Positions 35,288 to 44,505 of a DNA stretch of 64,000 nucleotides are shown one piece after another. Each line of letters begins with the position of its first letter. Position 1 is the stretch's first letter. The notes under the pieces were generated by a model. The model saw nothing but the letters and a program-made list of their open reading frames with translations. It searched no databases and was not told the DNA's origin. Source of the DNA: Mangrovivirga cuniculi (GTDB taxonomy: Bacteria > Bacteroidota > Bacteroidia > Cytophagales > Cyclobacteriaceae); NCBI RefSeq assembly GCF_005166025.1, contig NZ_CP028923.1, positions 2,978,001 through 3,042,000 of the forward strand, written 5' to 3'. Made by a program: the position numbers and the translations under genes.

Positions 35288-35854
35288 TTGAATTGGAAAA
35301 AAATACATGAGAATTGGAATTTATTTGTCAGGAAGTATAACCTAAAAGACGAAAGTAAGGAGAACAACTACTTTTATGGAAAGCAGGAGTTGTACAGAGC
35401 TTCCGAAGTTTTTGAAGGATTCAACATTTACTATGAAAACAAATTCAATAAATCTGCTGAAATTGGCTCATCATTCCGTGTAGGAAACAGACTTGCAATA
35501 GTCTCCCCTATCGAAGCATCTCATAAATGGACCTTGAAAGTTGAGAAAAACTCTTTATGGAAAAGATTATTTAATTCATCTGATAAATCAAAGATTGAAT
35601 TCTCTGATCCTGAAATTAAGGAATACTTACCATTGGAAGAAATCAAAAATATAGCAACATTCTTTCCTGACTTGAGACTGTCAGTTAAGGAATTTAATAA
35701 ACATCAAAATCAGTATATAAAATACGGACAGAATGTATTCATGATTCAAACCAAATATCAACCAAAAGAACTTGAGTATTTAACAAAACCCCGGGAAGTA
35801 ATGATCTCAGTACTTCAGAAATTAAAAGAGAATGAATTTATTAATTCGATATAG
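35288..35854 (+). CDS. Hypothetical soluble protein
   Basis: 188 residues from a TTG start. No ATG is available upstream in this frame, because TGA at 35282 blocks it. Basic and mixed alpha/beta, with no signal peptide or membrane helix. It ends 1 bp before the ATG of the next gene, so the two are coupled. No family recognised. Confidence 0.6.
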   Translation: MNWKKIHENWNLFVRKYNLKDESKENNYFYGKQELYRASEVFEGFNIYYENKFNKSAEIGSSFRVGNRLAIVSPIEASHKWTLKVEKNSLWKRLFNSSDKSKIEFSDPEIKEYLPLEEIKNIATFFPDLRLSVKEFNKHQNQYIKYGQNVFMIQTKYQPKELEYLTKPREVMISVLQKLKENEFINSI

Positions 35855-35855
35855 A

Positions 35856-36419
35856 ATGGTGAAAAATATAATCTATACAATGTTTCTAATACTTACTTTT
35901 TCATGTTCTTCCGTAAAATCGAAAAAAGATTTAGTTTTTGATCAAAAATTCGAATTCTGTACAAATGAAGCTTACAATAATTTAGTAAATAACTACCAAC
36001 GAGATACTCTACTATATCAAAAAATTAACATCCATCACTTGCTCGAAAATAAACTTATTAGAGATGGTTTTTTAGAAGAAATAAGTAAGAGTGGGTATTC
36101 TAAATTGTTAGATAAAGAAATACCCAATGAGTTTTTTGAGGAATTCCAAACAGAAATTGGTTTTAATCCAATATTATTGTTTCCAATAAATTCTCATATA
36201 AATTGCTATGGAATTTTATACGAGAGACTAAAACTTTATGATAAAAAAAACTGGCAATATGATTTTGTGTTAGCATTTAATGAATACGAAGCAGGTGGTA
36301 TGACCGATATTAAAAGTCCTCACCTAAAGAACTCAATAGATAAAATACCGGAAAATAAATTTCAAAATATTATATACAGAAAATTATTTTTGGATTTGAT
36401 ATTTACGTACTACAATTAA
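35856..36419 (+). CDS. Hypothetical lipoprotein
   Basis: The start at 35856, directly after the previous stop, gives 187 residues with a lipoprotein signal (MFLILTFSCSS). The mature part is helical and acidic/aromatic (EFFEEFQTEIGFNPILLFP) with a NCYGILYERL stretch. An upstream in-frame start at 35832 would spoil the signal. No family recognised; probably cotranslated with the 35288 gene. Confidence 0.65.
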   Translation: MVKNIIYTMFLILTFSCSSVKSKKDLVFDQKFEFCTNEAYNNLVNNYQRDTLLYQKINIHHLLENKLIRDGFLEEISKSGYSKLLDKEIPNEFFEEFQTEIGFNPILLFPINSHINCYGILYERLKLYDKKNWQYDFVLAFNEYEAGGMTDIKSPHLKNSIDKIPENKFQNIIYRKLFLDLIFTYYN

Positions 36420-36433
36420 ATTACCTCACTCTA

Positions 36434-36496
36434 CTGTCTGGAGCTTAAAGACAGCGTAACTTCAGGTTTTTAATAAATAGCAGGGAATGTATCCCG
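36434..36496. repeat. Dispersed repeat family R-C, copy 2
   Basis: CTGTCTGGAGCTTAAAGACA...GTAACTTCAGG...GGGAATGTATCCCG. This matches 13062 and 37704 along its length. It lies 15 bp after a stop codon, so it may serve as a terminator. Confidence 0.75.
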
Positions 36497-36622
36497 ATCA
36501 TTTTATTTTTTAGAATAGCGAGTCACAGACTCTGCATTTCATAAAAAGATTTGAAGTTGCATTGCAGAACACTCTAAACAGGGGGTACTTTTTAATACTT
36601 TAGCCTTTTAATTATAAATATA

Positions 36623-36940
36623 TTGGACACTTTTCAGAATATAATCTACTCTCTCCCTTGGTGGATATACTTTGCATTTGCCATTTTTTATAGATCCTAC
36701 AAAATTCCACACTACCTTAAACTTGATAATAAGAATCTGCCTAAGATCAAAAAAGACATTTTGAATTATGGAATTCAACAATTATTAGTAGTTGGATTTT
36801 ATTTTTTATCTACCTCGAATATGGATGTGAAGAATTTTGGCCTATTCAAATATTATTCTTTAATATTTATCCCGGGAAGCATCACAATTCTAATGCTAAG
36901 TGGATATATAATTGATAAAATGATAATGAAAATAAAATAG
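36623..36940 (+). CDS. Hypothetical small membrane protein
   Basis: 105 residues starting at TTG 36623 (no ATG available). It has a helix near the N terminus (WWIYFAFAIFY) and two further helices (LLVVGFYFLS, YYSLIFIPGSITILMLSGYI). No family recognised. The TTG start and low complexity make it a weak call. Confidence 0.5.
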   Translation: MDTFQNIIYSLPWWIYFAFAIFYRSYKIPHYLKLDNKNLPKIKKDILNYGIQQLLVVGFYFLSTSNMDVKNFGLFKYYSLIFIPGSITILMLSGYIIDKMIMKIK

Positions 36941-37026
36941 AAATTAATTCACAAATTGTTTTATACAGACATTTAAGATATTGCCACACACAATTTTACC
37001 ATCCATCAAAATATTAAAAACTATTT

Positions 37027-37644
37027 ATGATTAGAGATTTTTTTCGACTAAATGGTAAAAAAATAAAAAATTGGTTACTGCTTATCGTCATATTATTTTC
37101 GATAATGATGGCAATAATTTACAGTTTTGCCAAAATACCACAGGAACAGTCAACCTTTAAAAGCCTTTTAATTGCAGCTGTATTTGTTGTCACCATTACC
37201 TTGCTTATCTTCTTTTTATTTATCATTATTTGGATGACTAACCAAAAAAGAAGAAACAAAGCATTAACCCATTTCCCCTTTAATCAACTTACTTCTATCG
37301 GTTTTCAATCTTATGAAATCAATAAAAATAAAATTTATGATTTCACTAACATAATCCTATTAAATAGAATAAATGATTATCAAGTAATCGTCGATGTAAA
37401 CCAAAACACTCCTAATAATATTGATTTTCAAATCCTATTTGAGAATAAAAATCCTAAATCTGACAATTACATAAAATGGAAAAAAGTTTTTAACAACGAT
37501 AAAATCCTATCAGCTAAACTCTCTTTTAATATCAAAAAAAATCGTCTCAAAAGTATCGACGAATTAAATAGAGAATTAATTAAAATAACTAATCAACTTA
37601 AAAGAGAGAATTTCAAACCCTACATTGAACATCGTCAGGATTAA
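37027..37644 (+). CDS. Hypothetical membrane protein
   Basis: 205 residues. Two membrane helices at about 13-35 and 45-70 are followed by a basic, Asn-rich soluble domain (YDFTNIILLNRINDYQVIVDVNQN). No family recognised. Its codon usage is strongly AT-biased. An R-C repeat follows 59 bp after the stop. Confidence 0.65.
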   Translation: MIRDFFRLNGKKIKNWLLLIVILFSIMMAIIYSFAKIPQEQSTFKSLLIAAVFVVTITLLIFFLFIIIWMTNQKRRNKALTHFPFNQLTSIGFQSYEINKNKIYDFTNIILLNRINDYQVIVDVNQNTPNNIDFQILFENKNPKSDNYIKWKKVFNNDKILSAKLSFNIKKNRLKSIDELNRELIKITNQLKRENFKPYIEHRQD

Positions 37645-37703
37645 CAAATTAGAATTTAAGAAACTACATTTCTCTTTATCGATAATCTCTCCACCCAGAC
37701 TCG

Positions 37704-37767
37704 GCTGTTCGGAGTTTAACGTAAGTGTAACTTCAGACTTTTGAAGAAATGAAGGGATTTAATCTCT
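37704..37767. repeat. Dispersed repeat family R-C, copy 3
   Basis: CTGTTCGGAGTTTAA...GTAACTTCAGACTTTT...GAAGGGATTTAATCTCT, a more diverged copy of 13062 and 36434. The GGGAT/ATCCC stem has partly decayed. Confidence 0.6.
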
Positions 37768-37795
37768 GCAATAAAACCCCTTACTTTCCATCAAA

Positions 37796-37826
37796 TTTTC
37801 CATTCTCAATCAAAACCATATCTTTG
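37796..37826 (+). promoter_or_regulatory. Possible promoter of the cyclase gene
   Basis: TATCTTTG at 37819-37826 matches TAnnTTTG exactly, with TTTT 19 bp upstream in place of TTTG. It lies inside the frame extension upstream of ATG 37854, which favours that later start. Confidence 0.5.
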
Positions 37827-37853
37827 TTATTTCATCCAACCAACATCAGTACC

Positions 37854-38615
37854 ATGAAAATAGTAGACCTTTCCAAACCTATAAAATACAATAAAAACGA
37901 CCCCTGGTTTATGAAGGTCAAAATCAAGCACAAACCGCATAGCAAAGCGAAGTGGTTGATCAGATTACTAGGTCTGCCTTTCAGGCTATTTCCAAAAAAT
38001 TTTACCGGATGGGCTGATGACACCATTCAAAAAATGGGTATCCATTCCACCACTCACATCGATGCACCATGGCACTACTCTCCTACTGTTAATGGTGAAA
38101 AGGCTAAGACAATTGACGAAATACCACTCGAATGGTGCTATGGCGAAGGACTCGTCATCGATATGAAACACAAAAAAGACTTCGACCCCATCACTGTGGA
38201 AGACATAAAAACTTTTCTTGATAAAAATGACCTGGCAATAAAACCCGGAATGATCGTTCTTATCAAAACCGGCAGGGATAAATTCAATGGCACCAAAGAT
38301 TTTCATAAAAAAGGAACAGGAATGAGTGCCGCAGCCACAGCATGGCTGATCGACCAGGGCATTAAGGTAATGGGTATCGATGCCTGGGGATGGGATCTAC
38401 CTCTTCCATACATGATCAAAAAGGCAAAGGAAACCAATGATCCCGATCTTTTCTGGGAAGCCCACCTGGTAGGCCAGGATAAGGAATATTGCCATATGGA
38501 ACAACTTGTAAATCTCGATGCTCTACCCTATACTGGTTTCAAAGTATCGGTTTTCCCATTAAAGATCGTCGGTGCTTCGGGTGCCCCGGCAAGAGTTGTG
38601 GCTATTTTTGAATAA
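37854..38615 (+). CDS. Cyclase-family metal hydrolase
   Basis: ATG 37854 (MKIVDLSKP) is the family-like start, giving 253 residues; the frame upstream to 37749 holds a promoter instead. HSTTHIDAPWHY corresponds to the HxGTHxDxPxH metal motif of the Cyclase family (PF04199; kynurenine formamidase and relatives), with Thr for Gly. The rest contains MGIDAWGWDLP and VSVFPLKIVGASGAPARVVAIF, also typical. Substrate unknown; relatives hydrolyse formyl-kynurenine or cyclic amides. Confidence 0.88.
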   Translation: MKIVDLSKPIKYNKNDPWFMKVKIKHKPHSKAKWLIRLLGLPFRLFPKNFTGWADDTIQKMGIHSTTHIDAPWHYSPTVNGEKAKTIDEIPLEWCYGEGLVIDMKHKKDFDPITVEDIKTFLDKNDLAIKPGMIVLIKTGRDKFNGTKDFHKKGTGMSAAATAWLIDQGIKVMGIDAWGWDLPLPYMIKKAKETNDPDLFWEAHLVGQDKEYCHMEQLVNLDALPYTGFKVSVFPLKIVGASGAPARVVAIFE

Positions 38616-38645
38616 ATTGAATCGTCATTCTGTTTTACTAACAAC

Positions 38646-39491
38646 ATGAAATACATTTTACTTTTTCTTACCTGCATCTTTTCAGTGCTCACTGTATCGG
38701 CTCAAATCAATCCTGCTGATTCTTCTGTCCAGGTAATCAGCTACTGGAATCTTAACGAAACTCAGTACTACACGATCCATGAGGAAAGAATGACGCTAAA
38801 AGACGGTGATACATCTTCTTACCTGATCATCAAGTACGATGTAGCAATTTCAGTGATCGATTCATCTGAATCTGCTTACCTCATGTCGTGGAACTTTGAA
38901 AATGTTGAAAGCGGACCTGGTAATAAGGAAAACAAAATTCATGACTCAATGATGAAAGGCCTGACATTTAAATATTATACAGATGAATACGGTAAGCTAA
39001 GAAAGCTGATCAACACCAAAGAAGTTAAGGCTAACCTGATCAAAAAGGTTGATTCACTTGAAAAAATGAATGATATAGCCCTGTCTTACCAGGCTCTGTC
39101 GGATAGAATAGAAAAAAACACCCGTGAAAAGATCAATCAGTTTCATGAATTCCACGGCTCAGAGCTTATCTACAAAGAATCCTATGAATTTGAAGCCGAA
39201 CTTTTAGGCTTCCACACTCTGGAAGAGGAAGAAGCCCAGGTCACTACCTATGTATGGCTTGATGATGTCGATCTGGAAGATTACACTTACATATTACAAA
39301 AAGAACAACAAGCGAATGAGGAACTAATCAAGAAAATATTTACCCAGAACTCTGATCAGCAACCCGTTTATTCCACCTGGACAGCTTCGAGAATTCACGA
39401 TTCGGGATGGGTAATTTATTCTGTCAGGGAGATCGAGCAAAAGACATCCGAATACATCAAATCAGAAAAAACCATTATCGAACTCGACTAA
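38646..39491 (+). CDS. Hypothetical secreted protein
   Basis: 281 residues with a signal peptide (FLTCIFSVLTVSAQ). The mature part is acidic and contains a long charged helix (KANLIKKVDSLEKMNDIALSY). No family recognised. Its composition is nearer to the GC level of the cyclase and dehydrogenase on either side than to the AT-rich 34-37 kb genes. Confidence 0.7.
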   Translation: MKYILLFLTCIFSVLTVSAQINPADSSVQVISYWNLNETQYYTIHEERMTLKDGDTSSYLIIKYDVAISVIDSSESAYLMSWNFENVESGPGNKENKIHDSMMKGLTFKYYTDEYGKLRKLINTKEVKANLIKKVDSLEKMNDIALSYQALSDRIEKNTREKINQFHEFHGSELIYKESYEFEAELLGFHTLEEEEAQVTTYVWLDDVDLEDYTYILQKEQQANEELIKKIFTQNSDQQPVYSTWTASRIHDSGWVIYSVREIEQKTSEYIKSEKTIIELD

Positions 39492-39576
39492 GAATACTGG
39501 TTTAAAACACTCATTATCAGTATCCGACATTTTTGATTTTGTAACTAATAACCGTATATTATTTACTAAAAAGATC

Positions 39577-41163
39577 ATGTCCCTACCTGATAGAAACAAC
39601 CAATATAGCTTTGATGAGTACCTGCAATGGCGCGATAAATTTAATTACTATACTGATGACCACTTTTTACAGAAAGTGCTTAAGCATTTCGCAGGAACAG
39701 ACTGGGAAGATGCGGATAAGGAAGCCCGTAATATATCTCAAAAGGTATCCTATCGGTGGAGAGACCTGTCTGAAAGAATCTCAAAACCGGAAAAACGTCC
39801 CTTCTTAACTCATTATGATGCTTACCATAACAGAATTGACCGGATCGTAAGGCCTCATGAAGTGGAAGAAATGGAAAAGGAGGTCTATGGAGAAAAACTT
39901 TTTTCTGATGACCAATCCGATTGGGTACGACTGATCAAAATGATGTTGATCTATGAAAATGGCGAATCATGCATTGCTTGCCCGGTAACTTGTACCGAAG
40001 GACTGGTCGAGCTATTAAACAAGTTTGCTGATTCACCGGAAACCAAAAGAATTTTACAACATTGCAAAGAAGGTATCGATGGAGAACTCGGTATCGGTGC
40101 ACAATACATTTCAGAAAAGCAAGGTGGTTCTGATATCCCGGCTAACAAGGTTGAAGCTGTAAAAGAAGATGGTCAGTGGAAGCTTTACGGATCTAAGTTC
40201 TTTTGTTCTGCCACCCATGCAGATTATGTGGTGGTAACGGCCAAACCACGTGGAGAGGAGAAGGTTGCGGTATTTGTAATGCCTTCCTGGTTACCCGGTG
40301 ATAAGGAAAAAGAAAAAAGAAATGGTTTCACAATAGACCGTATTAAAGATAAAATGGGAACAAGGGAACTCACTACCTGCGAAATAACTTTGGATGGTGC
40401 AGTAGCCTATCCTGTCGGTCCGATGGACCGAGGCCTGGCCAATGTGGTTGAGATTGTACTCACATACTCCAGGTTAACCGTCGGACTTTCATCGGCTGCA
40501 TATATGGTCAGGGCAGTAAGAGAAGCCGTAAAATATAGTGAGTTTCGCGAAGCTTTCGGAATGCCTGTCAGTGAATTCCCTTTGGTCAAAGCTCAGACGA
40601 GAAAGCTAGAGCACTTTGCAAAGCGAACCACAGCAGGAGCTTTCAAGCTTTATAATGAATTTCTGGAAATAAAAGAGAAATCAAATTCAGGTAAACAACT
40701 CTCGATAGAAGATAAAAAGAAAAAGTTCAGAACCAGGGAATTGATCATGCTTCAGAAGATCACCGGTACTCAGGATTGTACTAATGTGATCAGGGAAGCC
40801 ATGTCGTTTTTTGGTGGCCACGGAGTAATGGAAGATTTTTCTGCTTTGCCCCGGCTATTCAGAGATTCAGTCATCAACGAATTATGGGAAGGACCAAGAA
40901 ATGTATTACTGACCCAGATATTCAATGACCTGAAAAGAGCACAGGAATGGTATCCGGCAAGTGAGTTTATCAATGACCTCCTACAACATTCTCCGGATAA
41001 AATTAAAAATGAGTTTTCCCGGAAAATTGAATCTTTTATGACTGTTTCATCTCTTATATCTAATGATGAATCGATCGTTGAAACAGCAGCAAACTGGGAT
41101 AAGTTCTGCGAGGATCTTTTTCATCAATACCAGGATTTGGCATTAAAAGAAGTTAACAAGTAA
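39577..41163 (+). CDS. Acyl-CoA dehydrogenase family protein
   Basis: 528 residues with the long-form acyl-CoA dehydrogenase fold. Flavin-binding segments are visible as GIGAQYISEKQGGSD and YGSKFFCSATHADYVVVTAKP, and the C-terminal domain has FFGGHGVMEDFSALPRLFRDSVINELWEGPRNVL. The length and the WEGPRNVL end resemble AidB-like or long ACADs rather than short-chain enzymes. It probably oxidises an acyl-CoA or an aromatic/alkyl-CoA substrate with transfer to ETF. No beta-oxidation partner is adjacent. Confidence 0.9.
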   Translation: MSLPDRNNQYSFDEYLQWRDKFNYYTDDHFLQKVLKHFAGTDWEDADKEARNISQKVSYRWRDLSERISKPEKRPFLTHYDAYHNRIDRIVRPHEVEEMEKEVYGEKLFSDDQSDWVRLIKMMLIYENGESCIACPVTCTEGLVELLNKFADSPETKRILQHCKEGIDGELGIGAQYISEKQGGSDIPANKVEAVKEDGQWKLYGSKFFCSATHADYVVVTAKPRGEEKVAVFVMPSWLPGDKEKEKRNGFTIDRIKDKMGTRELTTCEITLDGAVAYPVGPMDRGLANVVEIVLTYSRLTVGLSSAAYMVRAVREAVKYSEFREAFGMPVSEFPLVKAQTRKLEHFAKRTTAGAFKLYNEFLEIKEKSNSGKQLSIEDKKKKFRTRELIMLQKITGTQDCTNVIREAMSFFGGHGVMEDFSALPRLFRDSVINELWEGPRNVLLTQIFNDLKRAQEWYPASEFINDLLQHSPDKIKNEFSRKIESFMTVSSLISNDESIVETAANWDKFCEDLFHQYQDLALKEVNK

Positions 41164-41502
41164 AATCACATCAATAAAGACAAAATACCCATTTACTATC
41201 TAAAATCACTTAAAAAATAGATTCAAAACAGGACTGTCATACACTGTCAATTTAAAATTTTTAGTTTCTTAAGAATTCCATCACATCACATAATTTTCGA
41301 TTATTAGAAAAGATATTTGCTTTTTATATAACTTTTAACTTATAATTGCACGAGCCAATAGGTTATTACAGATGATATTTTTTAAAAAAATAACCTTGTT
41401 TTGACAAAACATGTCATAGGCTTGGAGTAGAAAAAATTAATTTTTAGATTCGAAACCTCAACCATTCCAGATTCTACTTCATTTTTTAATTTTAATAGTA
41501 AT
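41164..41502. other. Intergenic, no feature seen
   Basis: 339 bp, AT-rich, without a frame of gene length, clear terminator or shared repeat. It presumably includes a promoter for the 41503 gene. Confidence 0.5.
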
Positions 41503-42048
41503 GTGATGTTCCAGATAGATATAGAAAGTAACAAGATCGAAGATCTGAAATCGATTGCGACAACCCTGAGCCTTGATAAAAAACTACTTATCTCAGGAGA
41601 TCAAATTGTAATAGAAGAAAAAGACCTTTCGATTCCAACTATTCTATTAGGTTCTGTCCTTTTATTTGCTCCGTGGATATGGTTATTCACTAGTTCTAAT
41701 CCGGATGTGTTGATCGTATTAATGATTTCATTGTTTACAATATTAGACTTATGGGTCATTCTAAATAATATACTTTCTGACAGACGGGTAACTATCGATC
41801 TGAATACCAAAAACATTATTATTGAGAGAAAAAACACAGTTGGCGGCTTGATAAAACCAAAAACAGTCATCAGTTTTTCAGAGTTCGGCACAATTAAAAA
41901 AGAAGCTAAGAGTTACGAAGCTAAAAGGCCGGTTTTCAGACTTTACATGAATACAGAAAATCATAATTTCGGATTGATCAATGTACCCGGCGATAATGAG
42001 TCTGACAAGGTTAAATCTCTTTTGAAAGAAATCATTAGAAACAGCTAA
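41503..42048 (+). CDS. Hypothetical membrane protein
   Basis: 181 residues. Two membrane helices in the middle (about 46-63 and 68-86) are flanked by soluble parts; the last 90 residues contain RRVTIDLNTKNIIIERK and a beta-rich end. This looks like a small membrane-bound PH-like or DUF-type protein, but I cannot name the family. ATG 41503 and 41506 are both possible. Confidence 0.65.
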   Translation: MMFQIDIESNKIEDLKSIATTLSLDKKLLISGDQIVIEEKDLSIPTILLGSVLLFAPWIWLFTSSNPDVLIVLMISLFTILDLWVILNNILSDRRVTIDLNTKNIIIERKNTVGGLIKPKTVISFSEFGTIKKEAKSYEAKRPVFRLYMNTENHNFGLINVPGDNESDKVKSLLKEIIRNS

Positions 42049-42145
42049 ACTCCTTAAAATTTTAAAATTCTATGCCCTAAAGGTTTACCAGGTAAAAAAT
42101 CTTTCCTTGTTTTGCGGATATTTTTGGTAAAAAGAACGCTTAACA

Positions 42146-43255
42146 ATGAATTGCCGGGTAGTAAAAAAGGATATAAACGATCTAAAGCCAACAAATGTCC
42201 TTCCTCAGACCTCCTTTTGGGGTAAGGTAAAAAATGACCAGGGATTTTTGCCTGCGGGATTTGAACTCACCGTTTCAAAAGACCTGATCAATTCTTTAGA
42301 AGAAAATATAACATATACCAATGACGATCTACTCATCCTGATCAAATACCTTGATGCCGATCATTGTTTCGCTTATGTTCCCTACGGACCAAAAATCGAA
42401 CCTGAATTTGAAAACCACGGTACTTTCCTGGAAGAATTGTCAGAAATAATCAAAGATCACCTCCCATCGAACTGTGTATTCATCAGATACGACCTCCTTT
42501 GGCAAAATCAATGGTCGCAAGAAGAAGATTACTATGATGAAAATGGTAACTGGACAGGTCCTCCATCTGAATATATCCAGGAAATGCGTTTGAATTACAA
42601 TACTCAAAACTGGAATCTTCGCAAAAGCCCCGGTGACATCCTGCCAATGAACACCTTTTTCCTGGATCTCAAGAAAGACAATGATGAACTTCTCAGAGGG
42701 ATGAGATATCATACAAGGAACAGGATCAAAAAGGCGGGTAAAAAAGGAATTGAAGTCCGGGAATACGGATCTGAAAGAATCGACGACTGGTTCAAGTTGT
42801 ATACAGAAACTGCAATCAGGAGCAACCTGCCACAGCAAAACCCTGCATATTTTGAGCAAATCTGGAAAAAGCAGGATGAAAGCCAGCAGGGAGTGAAAGT
42901 AAAGCTACTCATGGCAGAGCACGAGGGCAATCCGCTTTCGTCTATGTTTCTCGCCCTTTCTAAGAAAAGAGGAACTTATCTTTTCGGAGCATCAACCGCC
43001 ATGCAGAATCAGATGCCTGCAAGTTATGCCCTGCAGTGGAAAGCTATCCAGATAGCCAAAGAACACGGATGCTCGGAATACGATATGTTCGGTTCGGCCC
43101 CCAATCTGGATCAGAGTCACCCATTAAGCGGTGTCCACCGATTCAAAAAAGGTTTCGGAGGTGAACTTTACCATCGAATGGGATGCTGGGATTATGTTTT
43201 TGATCAAAGCTCCTACCAAAGTGTACGAATAGTGGAAAGTAGCCAAAAGAATTAA
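42146..43255 (+). CDS. FemAB-family aminoacyltransferase
   Basis: 369 residues. It matches the FemAB/methicillin resistance factor family (PF02388): N-terminal TSFWGKVKNDQGFLP, then LRGMRYHTRNRIKKAGKKGIEVRE, and a C-terminal ASYALQWKAIQIAKEHGCSEYDMFG followed by HPLSGVHRFKKGFGGEL. In Gram-positives these enzymes add amino acids to peptidoglycan from aminoacyl-tRNA. In Gram-negatives such as this organism their acceptor is often unknown. A TATTTTTG element lies at 42119, but no good -33 box. Confidence 0.88.
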   Translation: MNCRVVKKDINDLKPTNVLPQTSFWGKVKNDQGFLPAGFELTVSKDLINSLEENITYTNDDLLILIKYLDADHCFAYVPYGPKIEPEFENHGTFLEELSEIIKDHLPSNCVFIRYDLLWQNQWSQEEDYYDENGNWTGPPSEYIQEMRLNYNTQNWNLRKSPGDILPMNTFFLDLKKDNDELLRGMRYHTRNRIKKAGKKGIEVREYGSERIDDWFKLYTETAIRSNLPQQNPAYFEQIWKKQDESQQGVKVKLLMAEHEGNPLSSMFLALSKKRGTYLFGASTAMQNQMPASYALQWKAIQIAKEHGCSEYDMFGSAPNLDQSHPLSGVHRFKKGFGGELYHRMGCWDYVFDQSSYQSVRIVESSQKN

Positions 43256-43332
43256 AATAAAATATCTTTATTATAAATTCAGGTTTTCATTTTAAGGACA
43301 ACTATATTTAGTTTTCTAGCAAAAATTTCAAA

Positions 43333-43926
43333 ATGAAAACCTGGCTACAGCCCGTTACCCTTAATGGGAATCTGGTAAAACTAATTCCCCTTACTATAGA
43401 CCATGCAAAAGACCTGGTCAATGCCTCATCCGATGGTCAGCTTTATAATCTGAGATATGCCAGCATACCTTCGGAGGAAACTGTTAATGAGTATATAGAA
43501 AAAGCTTTAACTGATCAGGATCAAAGCTTAGCTCTGCCTTTCGCTATAGTTGAGAAAAAAAGCAATAAAATAATCGGGTCCACCAGGTTGTATGATGCTA
43601 AGCCAGACTATCAGAGAGTTTCACTGGGTTATACCTGGTATTCACAAAGCCATCAGCGAACCGGCGTAAATACCGAATGTAAATATTTAATTCTCTAACA
43701 TGCATTTGAATCATTAAATGCAATTGCAGTAGAGTTTAAAACCGATTGGTATAATTTCAGGTCACGTAATGCTATATTACGATTAGGTGCAAAACAAGAC
43801 GGTGTACTTCGAAATGACCGAATAAATAAAGATGGCAGTTATCGGGATACCGTGATCTTTTCAATTATTGAATCTGAATGGCCAGCTGTGAAAGCAAACC
43901 TCGAATATAAAATGAATTCTTATTGA
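43333..43926 (+). pseudogene. GNAT acetyltransferase with an in-frame stop
   Basis: The frame from ATG 43333 has GNAT features (HAKDLVNASSDGQLYNLRYA, SLGYTWYSQSHQRTGVNTECKYLIL) and stops at TAA 43696-43698. Directly after that stop, in the same frame, it goes on as HAFESLNAIAVEFKTDWYNFRSRNAI...KMNSY to 43926, which is the normal C-terminal half of the family. One base change (CAA to TAA, Gln to stop) therefore explains the break. Joined, it is 197 codons. A second GNAT starts 7 bp later. Confidence 0.82.
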
Positions 43927-43933
43927 GATAATA

Positions 43934-44491
43934 ATGACTAAAGATACCCCCATACTTGAAACTAAGAGACTGATTTTAAGTAAGCCACAAGAATCAGATG
44001 TTTCCGATATTGTCCTGGAAGCAAATAATAAAAAAATCGAAGCTCAAACCCTGAATATACCTTTTCCCTATACTCAAAAAGATGCAGAAAATTGGTTGAG
44101 TCAAATAAACGAAGGGTATAATAAGGGAGATCACATAGCATTTAAAATTCTATCAAAAAAGGATAAGTCATTTATGGGAGTGATCGGATTAAAAATAGCT
44201 CAACGATTCGACCATGCGGAAATGGGATATTGGATTGGGGAAAAATTCTGGGGAAAGGGATATATTACAGAATCGATCGGAGCAGTTCTTGAATATGGAT
44301 TTGATCAGTTAAACCTTCATAAGATCTTTGCCCACTACATGGAGGGAAATCCAGCCTCGGGAAAGGTAATGGAAAAGAACGGAATGATCAAAGAGGCGAT
44401 TCTAAAAGATCACGTTAAAAAAGGTGGCGAATATAAATCAATCATTCAATACAGATTAACAAAAAAGGAATACCATGAGTCTAAAAAATAA
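43934..44491 (+). CDS. GNAT N-acetyltransferase (RimJ/RimL type)
   Basis: 185 residues with the RimJ/RimL layout: LETKRLILSKPQESDVSDIV at the N terminus, HAEMGYWIGEKFWGKGYITE as the acetyl-CoA-binding loop region and NPASGKVMEKNGM near the end. It acetylates an amino group of a protein or small molecule; the target is unknown. It follows the broken GNAT at 43333 by 7 bp, so the two were one operon. Confidence 0.88.
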   Translation: MTKDTPILETKRLILSKPQESDVSDIVLEANNKKIEAQTLNIPFPYTQKDAENWLSQINEGYNKGDHIAFKILSKKDKSFMGVIGLKIAQRFDHAEMGYWIGEKFWGKGYITESIGAVLEYGFDQLNLHKIFAHYMEGNPASGKVMEKNGMIKEAILKDHVKKGGEYKSIIQYRLTKKEYHESKK

Positions 44492-44505
44492 TCTTAAATA
44501 CAACT

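Noticed and set aside
42440-42930. Minus-strand frames of 73 and 139 codons
   Set aside because: They are the reverse of the FemAB gene and lack a plausible start or domain.
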